From Streptomyces gobiensis (lineage in GTDB: Bacteria > Actinomycetota > Actinomycetes > Streptomycetales > Streptomycetaceae), in assembly GCF_021216675.1 (NCBI RefSeq), contig NZ_CP086120.1:2710501-2774500 (forward strand): a stretch of DNA of 64,000 bases, read 5' to 3'. Below are positions 1-6,280 of the stretch, piece after piece. The position numbers and the translations under genes were made by a program. A model generated the notes under the pieces. That model was not told the DNA's origin. It saw only the letters and a program-made list of their open reading frames with translations, and ran no database searches. Numbering within the stretch: position 1 is the first letter of the stretch; every line of letters begins with the position of its first letter.

Positions 1-179
1 TTCCCTCGCACGTATGACGATGTGTCGATAAACCTGCTTCGCGCCCCCAGAACGCGACTCCATGGGCCGTAAGAGATGAAGCGTTCCGGCAATCGCACCC
101 CCGGGGACCCCCTTCCGGAAGAGAAAATTCCGCACGACTCCGGCCATACGGCCCCTCTCGACCACGCGCTGGCCGCGGC

Positions 180-640
180 ATCACCTCATCGGTCTCGACC
201 TGGACGTATCCCATGGCGCGGACGGCCGCCGCGAACTCCAGTGCCTGACCCGCCAGCATGGCTTCGCCGCCCCGAGGCGATCACCGTGCTCAACCAGGGG
301 GCGGCCACCACCTCTGGCTAGGCGGCCCCAGCTCCGTGACCGCCCGAGGCACCTACCATCCCGCCCCCGGCAGCACCACGCGAGCGCCCGCGCTGATCCC
401 GCCCGCGCTGCCCCAACTCCTCACGCCCCTGCCGCCCGCCGCACTACCGGCCTCACCCGCTTTCGTACGCACCGCCCCGGCCGACCAGCACAACGCCCAG
501 CTCTTCTGGGGGACCTGCCGGACCTTCGAATCGGGCCACGGCGGCGAACTCACTGCGGAGCCGACCGGAGCAACTGCGCCCACACGCGCGGTGCTGACCA
601 TCACCCCCGTCCACCCGACCACCACAGCCCGAAGGGTGAC
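180..640 (+). pseudogene. bifunctional DNA primase/polymerase remnant (AICE-type)
   Basis: Pieces of a primase-polymerase N-terminal domain can be read only by switching frames. One frame near 185-300 gives LIGLDLDVSHGADGRRELQ, the metal-binding LDLDV strand of these proteins. Another gives PEAITVLN, and a third (about 285-330) gives GGGHHLWLGGP, matching the usual GG-x-HLW motif. Further on, HNAQLFWGTCRTFESGH (about 488-540) resembles the C-terminal NxLFW helix of the same family. The part between, usually carrying the DVRG motif, is missing. Several frameshifts plus an internal deletion make this clearly non-functional. In pSAM2-like elements a protein of this type sits just upstream of xis and int, which is the order found here. 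Family assignment is by motif recall. Confidence 0.55.
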
Positions 641-659
641 TGATCACCGTGGCTCCGCC

Positions 660-848
660 CGCGAACGCCACCTCGAGCTCGCCGACGTCCTGGATGAACT
701 CAGCATGTCCCGCGCCGCCTTCTACCGTCTGCGCGCCTGCGGCAAGGCTTCCCAAGTGCCTGAAGCTCCCCAACGGCCAGCTCCGCTTCCGCCACCGCGA
801 CGTCGACACCTGGCTCGACAACTGTGCGGGGGACCCAACTTGCTGACA
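660..848 (+). pseudogene. xis: excisionase (AlpA/MerR-type helix-turn-helix), frameshifted
   Basis: The first half reads ELADVLDELSMSRAAFYRLRA in one frame and the second half reads PKCLKLPNGQLRFRHRDVD in the next, joined at about base 752. Removing a single extra T there restores a continuous winged-helix excisionase (helix-turn-helix, then the LPNG-x-LRFR wing, then DVDTWL). Typical relatives are 60-70 residues and sit immediately upstream of an integrase, as here. With the frameshift no complete product is made. The stop at 844-846 overlaps the beginning of the integrase remnant, preserving the translational coupling expected of a former xis-int operon. Confidence 0.7.
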
Positions 849-941
849 TTCGACGTCCGGATCTACTCGATCGAGGTCCGTCCGGACCGACGAAAGCCCA
901 ATCGCGTCCACTGGCAGGTGGTCGGCACGCCGCACTGGGAG
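840..941 (+). pseudogene. int: tyrosine integrase, N-terminal fragment only
   Basis: From TTG at 840 the frame reads LLTFDVRIYSIEVRPDRRK and then RVHWQV, the characteristic opening of actinobacterial AICE integrases. Similarity stops after about 33 residues, and the sequence runs straight into the 3' end of an unrelated opposing gene at 992. The SAM-like core-binding and catalytic domains (R..H-x-x-R..Y) are therefore absent. The fragment points towards the tRNA-Ser-like att copy at 2178, the expected place for an attachment site downstream of int. This suggests that the rest of int was lost by deletion or replacement. Confidence 0.65.
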
Positions 942-991
942 GGGCGGCGCGGCGCGCGCGCAAGGCCCGGCCGCGGCCGTGTGTTCCGTCG

Positions 992-1714
992 TCAGGTGAG
1001 GATGCCGCCGCCCGCCGTGAGCCCGCCGATCCACATGACCACGCCGAGGAGCACGACCACCACCAGCGCGTACTTCACGGTGCTCCGTGCCGGGCCGTCG
1101 CTCTGCCACCTGGCCAGGGTGCCGAGCCCGGTGATCGCCAGCCCGATCACGCCGAACCCGGCCGAACCGATCCCGTTCTGGACCAGATTGCCCTGGCCCT
1201 CTTCGTCAGCGCGCAGCACCTCGTCTATGCCGTACTCCTCGACGAGCGCGCGCGCCGGGAAGGAGTCGCCGGGCTGCAGACCATCGGCGTCGTGCTTCTC
1301 GGTGAGTTCAACATCCTCGGCGACGGTCTTACCGTCAGAGGAGCGGAAGGTGCCGGTGCAGCGGGTCTCGCCCCCGCTGCTCGTGCCGCCCGTGCGCGCG
1401 CAGGAGCTCAGCGTGAAGGTGCCCTTGGTGCCGGTCTCCATGACCTCCCGGGGCCCCAGGTACTTCGACTCGAGCATCGCCCAGCTGATGAGCAACAGCA
1501 GCGCTCCGACGATCAACGCGCCGACCATCCTGGGACCCCGCGTGGAATCACGGTTCCGGGAGGCACCGCCCTGCCTCGCCCGGCCCTTCCCTCCCACGGC
1601 GCGCTTCGCCTCGCTCGGCCCCTCGCTGCCCTGCGTCCGCTGCCGCTCCGGCTGCTCCGGCTGCTCCGGCTGCTCCGGCTGCTCCGGCTGCTCCGGCTGC
1701 TCCGACGTACCCAT
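992..1714 (-). CDS. hypothetical two-TM membrane protein with Pro-Glu-Gln repeat
   Basis: Encodes 240 residues. The N-terminus has about six tandem Glu-Gln-Pro triplets written by a 9-base DNA repeat (1650-1700), followed by a basic stretch. A membrane segment (VGALIVGALLLLISWAML) comes next, then an extracytoplasmic domain of about 100 residues with two cysteines (SSCARTGG and ETRCTGTF) that could form a disulfide. A second membrane segment (KYALVVVVLLGVVMWIGGL) lies at the C-terminus. I chose the ATG at 1712-1714 because GAGGGG precedes it by 6-7 bases; the frame stays open further upstream only by running through the tRNA-like region. I do not recognise the family. It lies between the integrase fragment and an att site, so it may be element cargo. 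Confidence 0.65.
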   Translation of the reverse strand: MGTSEQPEQPEQPEQPEQPEQPERQRTQGSEGPSEAKRAVGGKGRARQGGASRNRDSTRGPRMVGALIVGALLLLISWAMLESKYLGPREVMETGTKGTFTLSSCARTGGTSSGGETRCTGTFRSSDGKTVAEDVELTEKHDADGLQPGDSFPARALVEEYGIDEVLRADEEGQGNLVQNGIGSAGFGVIGLAITGLGTLARWQSDGPARSTVKYALVVVVLLGVVMWIGGLTAGGGILT

Positions 1715-1760
1715 TCCCAACCCCTCGTGCCTTGCCGCCGCTTCCTCGCGGGGAGGTACT

Positions 1761-2098
1761 TTAGGGCCTCCGCTGCGCAGTAGGGCCATGAGCTTCCCCT
1801 GCTCCCAGGGGCCTCGCCCTCGCGCCCTCGCCGCCCTCCGGCCCTCCGAAGGCGGTGCGGGCGGCAGCTGGGCTGGGCTTAGGTTCGTCGTTTGAGTCTT
1901 CGTGGAACAGCGAGCGGCGTCCGGTGCGTGCAGACGCAAGTCGGAGGATGTCCTCATGCTGGGCGTACTCGGACTCCGACAACGCAGCAGATGCGCGTGC
2001 CAGGCGTCGCGAGACGGCGAGCTTGCCCAAGCGGGTCGCATCGCCACCGTCCGGTTCCGCGTATGTCCGGGATCCGATGGGCACAGGGGGGCACACGG
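1761..2098 (-). CDS. possible hypothetical protein or C-terminal remnant
   Basis: This open frame has plausible composition in its first half: an Arg/Ala/Glu-rich amphipathic stretch including LGKLAVSRRLARASAALSE and EDILRLASARTGRRSLFHED. The second half becomes Gly/Pro/Arg rich. A GTG at 2096-2098 could start it, but no ribosome site is evident. Alternatively it is the decayed C-terminus of an element gene. It lies between the hairpin at 2121-2154 and the membrane-protein gene at 992-1714. I cannot assign a function and am not certain it is expressed. Confidence 0.25.
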
Positions 2099-2120
2099 TC
2101 GCGAGACGGTTCGAATACAG

Positions 2121-2154
2121 AAGGGGTGCCACCGAATCCGGTGGCACCCCTTTT
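2121..2154. terminator. hairpin terminator left of the displaced tRNA-Ser half
   Basis: A perfect 14-base stem (AAGGGGTGCCACCG with its complement) and a 4-base loop end in TTTT on the plus strand. It lies 24 bases beyond the 3' end of the tRNA-Ser-like half, which reads leftwards. It is therefore probably the former terminator of that tRNA transcript, matching the hairpin at 6098-6125 next to the intact tRNA. Confidence 0.7.
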
Positions 2155-2177
2155 GACCTGCGTATACGTTGGCCAGC

Positions 2178-2228
2178 GCGGAGGCGGTGGGATTTGAACC
2201 CACGGTCACATCGCTGCCACGGCGGTTT
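2178..2228 (-). repeat. displaced tRNA-Ser 3' half (att site)
   Basis: Bases 2178-2206 are identical to 6150-6178, the acceptor 3' strand and T arm of tRNA-Ser. The match continues to 2228 with five mismatches, covering the variable arm up to the anticodon loop (46 of 51 identical). No matching 5' half follows: beyond 2228 the sequence diverges completely. Tyrosine integrases of AICEs recombine within tRNA genes and leave exactly such a 3' duplicate in direct orientation. I read this as an attachment-site copy. The mismatches mean that the insertion is old or that the element carried its own variant sequence. Confidence 0.75.
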
Positions 2229-2430
2229 CTAGAGGGTTTCCGTATTGCCCAACGCAGAGCGCTGGCCTAAGCGTTAGCGTTAGCATCGAATGAACCTGTT
2301 CTCAGATTCTTGGAATATCTCTGGGACACCGCAGGCGGAGAGACGCCGTCTACATCAGTAACTGTTCCTTTCGTCAGGGGTTTGGGCAAATGGCCCCGGC
2401 CCCTGACGTTTTTGGGGGGACGGGTGTGGG

Positions 2431-2553
2431 CTACGGGGCGAGGTGGTCTAGGAGCCAGGTGACGGCGGCGCGGACGGTGCCGGAGACGGCACCGCTGAGG
2501 GTGGCCCGGGCCAGGGTGAGGCGCTCGCGGCGGGTCAGGCGCTTGCGGGACAT
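2431..2553 (-). CDS. small conserved-looking basic/hydrophobic protein (40 aa)
   Basis: Encodes MSRKRLTRRERLTLARATLS followed by a short hydrophobic helix (GTVRAAVTWLLDHL). GGAG lies about 9 bases before the ATG. The composition (strongly basic N-terminal helix and amphipathic C-terminal helix) and the clean start look real. I have an impression that similar 40-residue ORFs accompany actinobacterial integrative elements, but I cannot name the family. It is transcribed away from the NTPase gene; the two starts are about 165 bases apart, so the gap may hold divergent promoters. Confidence 0.5.
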   Translation of the reverse strand: MSRKRLTRRERLTLARATLSGAVSGTVRAAVTWLLDHLAP

Positions 2554-2717
2554 GAATACTCCACGGGTCGTGGTCAGCGAGTGGGCAGCCGGTCGGCTCG
2601 CTGACCACGTTCGACCCCGCGTGAAGATCGACTCCCAGTTGCGACGTGGCGGCAACTGAGGCCCAAGTTCGGGCTGTTCAGTCGATGTCAGGTGCGGGTG
2701 ATGGGGATGATGGTGCG

Positions 2718-5549
2718 ATGAGTCGCGACACGAGGGGCGGCCCGGCGAAGAGGCCTCGGACGCTGGAGCGGGCGCGGGTGGGATGGCCGCGTGCGCTGCG
2801 GGGACTGAAGGACTTGCTGTACGAGGTGTACCTGGCGGCGGGCACGCCGAGCCTGGATGAGATCGCCAATGACATCGCCAATGACATCGCCTCTGATGAC
2901 CAGGGTCTGTCGGGGGCTCCCAGCAGGGATACCGTCCGCCGCGTCATCAGCGATCCGGGTCTGCCGCCCGGCCAGGCCGATGCGGTAGCGGTCGCCGTGG
3001 TGCTGGCCCGTCGCGCTGCATGGGAGGTGCGGGATCTGGCTGGGCAGGTGCGCGCGCTGTGGGTGGAGGCCCGGATGGTCCGGGGTGCGGGGCGGCCGAT
3101 CGGCGAGTTCGACGACCGGCTCGTCCTGGACGACCTGGAGGTTCATCGGGCACTTGACGCCGGTGCCGACTGCCAGCAGCTCGGTGCCCTGCCCGCGTAC
3201 GTCCCACGCGCGTTCGACGTATCCCTGCGTGAGGTGGTCGACTCCGCCGCGGACGGGCAGAGCGGGATCGCGGTCCTGGTTGCGGGATCTTCCACGGGCA
3301 AGACCCGCGCGTTGTGGGAAGCCATCAAGCAGCTACCGCACCCCTGGCGGCTGTGGCACCCCCTCACCCCCACCCGCCCCGATGCAGCCCTCGCCGAACT
3401 GCCGGACATCGCCCCCAGGACCGTGGTGTGGCTGAACGAAGCCCAGCACTACCTGACCCCGGACTCGGTTGGTGAACGAGTGGCCGCGGGCCTACGCGAG
3501 CTGCTACACAACCCGGCGCGAGGCCCGGTGCTGGTTCTGGCCACCCTGTGGCCCGAGCACTGGGATCGGCTCACCACGCGCTCTGACCCCGACCGGCACG
3601 CCCAGGCACGGGAGCTGCTGCGCGGGCACATGATCGGCGTGCCCGATGCGTTCACCGAGGCCGACTTGGCCGCTCTCGCGGACACAGCCAGCACCGACCC
3701 CCGGCTCATCGAGGCCGTCGAACGCACACGCGACGCCCAGATCACCCAGTACCTGGCCGGCGTACCTGTGCTCATGGACCGCTACCAAACCGCCCCGGCT
3801 GCCACCCGGGCACTCATCCACGCGGCCATGGATGCCCGGCGCCTCGGCGCCGGTCCCCGGATTCCGCTGGCCTGGCTGGCGGACGCGACCCCCGGCTACC
3901 TGACCAACACCGAGTACAACGCCCTCGGCGACAGCTGGCTGTCCCAGGCTCTCGACTACGTCACCCGGGAATGCAACGGCATCCGCGGCATTCTCACCCC
4001 CATCAAACCCGCCGCACCCCGCAACCAGCGCAACCGCCGCACACCGGCCGCCGCACACCCGACCGCCGGGCAGCCCGCCCGAGACACGCACGGGCCTCAG
4101 TACCAACTGGCCGACTACCTCGACCAATACGGCCGTAGCCGCCGTGCCAACCAGACACCACCCCTCGACTTCTGGACCGCAGCCGCAGACCACGCTCACC
4201 CAGCCGACATGACCCCACTCGGCGACGCCGCCTGGAACCTTGGCCTATATCGAGACTCCGCTCAACTCCACAAACACGCCACCGCCCATGGCAACCCTCA
4301 AGCGGCGATGCGCCTCCTCCGCTGCTTCCAACACCTGCATCCCACCGACCCCCGCCCCGCCCAATGGGCCGCGGCTCACGCCTCCCTCGATGACCCGAGC
4401 GGGGTGGCTTTCCTGTTGACCGCATTGCGGGACGCGGGGGCGGAGGAACAGGTTGGTGTGTTGCTGGACCGCGACCCCGCCATCCACACCCCCCTCGATG
4501 ACCCGCTCGAGGTGGCCGAGCTGTTGGACAGCTTGCGGGAGGCGGGGGCGAAGGAACAGACGGCGGCCCTGGCCGCACGGGCCGTAGCCCAAGTTCCCCT
4601 CTATGACCCGAGCGAGGTGGCTTACCTGTTGGTCAGCTTGCGGGAGGTGGGGGCGGAGGAGCAGATGGCGGCCCTGGCCGCATGGGCCGTAGCCCAAGTT
4701 CCCCTCCATGACCCGAGCAAGGTGGCTTACCTGTTGGACAGCTTGCGGGAGGCGGGTGCCGAGGAGCAGGTTGGTGTGTTGCTGGACCGCGACCCCGCCG
4801 CGAATGCACCTGTCCATGCCCCGGGCGGAGTGGCTTACCTGTTGGACAGCTTGCGGAAGGCGGGGGCGGAGGAACAGACGGCGGCCCTGGCCGCACGGGC
4901 CGTAGCCCAAGTTCCCCTCGATGGCCCGAACGAGTTGGGCTTCTTGTTCGCCGTATTGCGGAAGGCGGGTGCCGAGGAGCAGGTTGGTGTGTTGCTGGAC
5001 CGCGACCCCGCCATCCACACCCCCCTCGATGACCCGCTAGGGGTGGCTTACCTGTTGGTCAGCTTGCTCGAGGTGGGGGCGGAGGAGCAGATGGTGACCC
5101 TGGCTGCACGGGCCGTAGCCCAAGTTCCCCTCGATGACCCGGGCGGGGTGGCTTTCCTGTTGGTCGGATTGTGGAAGGCGGGGGCGGAGGAACAGACGGC
5201 GGCCCTGGCCGCACGGGCCGTAGCCCAAGTTCCCCTCGATGACCCAAACGAGTTGGGCTTCTTGTTCGCCGTATTGCGGGAGGTGGGGGCGAAGGAGCAG
5301 ATAGCGGCCCTGGCTGCACGGGCCGTAGCCCAAGTTCGTTTCGATGACTCAAACGAGTTGTTGGGCCTCGTGCTCGCCGCATTGCGTGAGGTGGGGACGG
5401 AGGAGCAGATAGCGGCCATGGATGCACTGCTTCCGGTCGCAAGAGACCTCGGTCAATACAACAAGGTCGGCGGCAGCCAGGAACTCCGACTCGGGCGTGA
5501 GCCCGATGGAAGTGCCACCTCTCCGTGGACGTGGGAAGACCTGGAGTGA
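2718..5549 (+). CDS. P-loop NTPase with N-terminal HTH-like region and ~10 C-terminal repeats
   Basis: A 943-residue protein if started at ATG 2718; in-frame GTG 2646 and ATG 2685 are alternatives and no start has an ideal ribosome site. Residues about 1-130 resemble a helix-turn-helix-like domain (PSRDTVRRVISDP recalls a recognition helix). A Walker A motif (AGSSTGKTRALWE) sits near residue 190. A Walker-B-like strand (TVVWLNEAQHYL) near residue 236 has Asn where Asp is usual. Residues about 300-550 could form a winged-helix/helical region as in STAND NTPases. From about residue 555 ten repeats of 35-36 residues follow (consensus LDDP-x-x-VA-x-LL-x-x-LREAGAEEQ). There is no signal peptide, TM segment or recognisable nuclease, TIR or protease domain. 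I recall similar uncharacterised Streptomyces proteins. A ligand-sensing STAND-type switch is an inference. Confidence 0.85.
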   Translation: MSRDTRGGPAKRPRTLERARVGWPRALRGLKDLLYEVYLAAGTPSLDEIANDIANDIASDDQGLSGAPSRDTVRRVISDPGLPPGQADAVAVAVVLARRAAWEVRDLAGQVRALWVEARMVRGAGRPIGEFDDRLVLDDLEVHRALDAGADCQQLGALPAYVPRAFDVSLREVVDSAADGQSGIAVLVAGSSTGKTRALWEAIKQLPHPWRLWHPLTPTRPDAALAELPDIAPRTVVWLNEAQHYLTPDSVGERVAAGLRELLHNPARGPVLVLATLWPEHWDRLTTRSDPDRHAQARELLRGHMIGVPDAFTEADLAALADTASTDPRLIEAVERTRDAQITQYLAGVPVLMDRYQTAPAATRALIHAAMDARRLGAGPRIPLAWLADATPGYLTNTEYNALGDSWLSQALDYVTRECNGIRGILTPIKPAAPRNQRNRRTPAAAHPTAGQPARDTHGPQYQLADYLDQYGRSRRANQTPPLDFWTAAADHAHPADMTPLGDAAWNLGLYRDSAQLHKHATAHGNPQAAMRLLRCFQHLHPTDPRPAQWAAAHASLDDPSGVAFLLTALRDAGAEEQVGVLLDRDPAIHTPLDDPLEVAELLDSLREAGAKEQTAALAARAVAQVPLYDPSEVAYLLVSLREVGAEEQMAALAAWAVAQVPLHDPSKVAYLLDSLREAGAEEQVGVLLDRDPAANAPVHAPGGVAYLLDSLRKAGAEEQTAALAARAVAQVPLDGPNELGFLFAVLRKAGAEEQVGVLLDRDPAIHTPLDDPLGVAYLLVSLLEVGAEEQMVTLAARAVAQVPLDDPGGVAFLLVGLWKAGAEEQTAALAARAVAQVPLDDPNELGFLFAVLREVGAKEQIAALAARAVAQVRFDDSNELLGLVLAALREVGTEEQIAAMDALLPVARDLGQYNKVGGSQELRLGREPDGSATSPWTWEDLE
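4384..5430 (+). repeat. tandem 105/108-bp coding repeats (about 10 units)
   Basis: The repeats alternate between two versions of their second half. One has VGVLLDRDPAIHTP (36-residue unit; repeats 1, 4 and 6). The other has AALAARAVAQVP (35-residue unit; repeats 2, 3, 5, 7-9). Repeat 10 is degenerate. DNA identity is striking: 57 bases at 4451-4507 recur exactly at 4982-5038, five units away. The block encoding the AALAARAVAQVP version recurs nearly unchanged around 4560, 4880 and 5200. This indicates recent unequal crossing-over or gene conversion. Confidence 0.9.
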
Positions 5550-6097
5550 GCCGAGCTGAGCAGAAAGTTGTTCCCCCTCCCGTGCCGTCACCAGCGTGCC
5601 TGAATAACCCTCAGATGGACGTCCGAGATTCGGATGGTTGTTACGTGACCCGCATGAACAAGGCTCAACGGGCGACCGCGGCGGCCTGGGGTACACAGGC
5701 GGGTCAGAGCGTCTGAGTTGTCACACAGAACAGCTACTGAGCTGGCGAATGACCAGCTTCGGCTACAACAGATCCCAGTGTTTGGACCGCCGCCCATCCC
5801 CCAACACCGGTAGCGGCAGAGCTGGTCGGGAGGGCCAACCCCTCATGGACGCCCATATCCATGGAAGGCAGCGAAGCCTGCCTGGCCTGAGTAGATCCGG
5901 TGGAGGTGGCCAGGCGCGCTGGCCACAGTCCGGCAGTCCTGTGGCGGTTTTACGCGAAGCTGCTGCGAGGGCAGCAGTTGGAGGGCTCAGAGGAGTAGCC
6001 CGATACGGGCGGCCGACCCGACTTGGCCACAGGTTGGCCGCAAACGCCGGTCCACGCTGGAACAAGGTGGGGCAGGCTGACACAGAGAGTCACGAGC
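5550..6097. other. island right flank without a clear gene
   Basis: Nothing convincing is encoded in these 548 bases. Short open frames run through both strands, but the longest plus-strand one ends in the tRNA gene and is an artefact. A 21-bp inverted repeat (GTGGCCAG, 5-base spacer, CTGGCCAC) at 5906-5926 lies about 225 bases from the tRNA end and could be an integrase or excisionase arm site or an operator. Codon-like GC periodicity is weak, as expected for decayed element sequence. Confidence 0.5.
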
Positions 6098-6125
6098 AAA
6101 GGCGCCCGGAGATCCGGGCGCCTTT
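6098..6125 (-). terminator. tRNA-Ser terminator
   Basis: AAAGGCGCCCGG, a four-base loop, then the complementary CCGGGCGCCTTT. It lies 25 bases past the tRNA 3' end, in the direction of tRNA transcription. The stem-and-T-run layout is that of an intrinsic terminator. Confidence 0.8.
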
Positions 6126-6150
6126 CTCATCTGCGGCTTTGCCGTCTGGG

Positions 6151-6237
6151 CGGAGGCGGTGGGATTTGAACCCACGGTGACGTTGCCGCCACGACGGTTT
6201 TCAAGACCGTTCCCTTAGGCCGCTCGGGCACACCTCC
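6151..6237 (-). tRNA. tRNA-Ser (anticodon TGA)
   Basis: On the minus strand the gene begins GGAGGTGTGCCCGAGCGG and ends ACCGCCTCCG, giving a 7-bp acceptor stem (one G-U pair). The anticodon stem ACGGT/ACCGT encloses a loop containing TGA. The long variable arm (GTGGCG, loop GCAA, CGTCAC) is diagnostic for the serine class. The T arm is GTGGG-TTCAAAT-CCCAC. CCA is not encoded. The 3' half is the integration target and is duplicated at 2178-2228. Confidence 0.95.
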
Positions 6238-6280
6238 CCACGCCGGGTCCGTGGACGCGGCGTGGGGATAGCCTAACCGG

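Larger units (their letters stand above)
2178..6178. mobile_element. 4-kb tRNA-Ser-flanked genomic island
   Basis: The segment between the two direct tRNA-Ser 3' repeats carries a 40-residue ORF, one large repeat-containing NTPase gene and about 600 bases with no clear gene. No integrase or replication gene lies inside. The decayed primase-polymerase/xis/int module lies outside, to the left of the distal repeat. A likely history (inference) is a first AICE integrated in tRNA-Ser, leaving the remnant at 1-2178, then a second insertion into the same tRNA that separated its 5' half. Alternatively, one larger element has lost parts. Confidence 0.5.

Noticed and set aside
258..1895. Long plus-strand open frame (545 codons)
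   Set aside because: It runs antisense through the membrane-protein gene and stitches together remnant pieces; only the xis and int fragments within it resemble proteins.
4384..5430. CRISPR array
   Set aside because: The units are contiguous 105/108-bp coding repeats in frame, without unique spacers, and belong to the NTPase gene.
4245..5442. Several minus-strand frames across the repeat region
   Set aside because: They are repetitive mirror images of the plus-strand repeats with no start signals.
5638..6180. Plus-strand frame ending in WDLNPR
   Set aside because: This peptide is the antisense reading of a tRNA T arm; the frame is an artefact of the tRNA-Ser gene. The same applies to frames ending or starting at 2180-2230.
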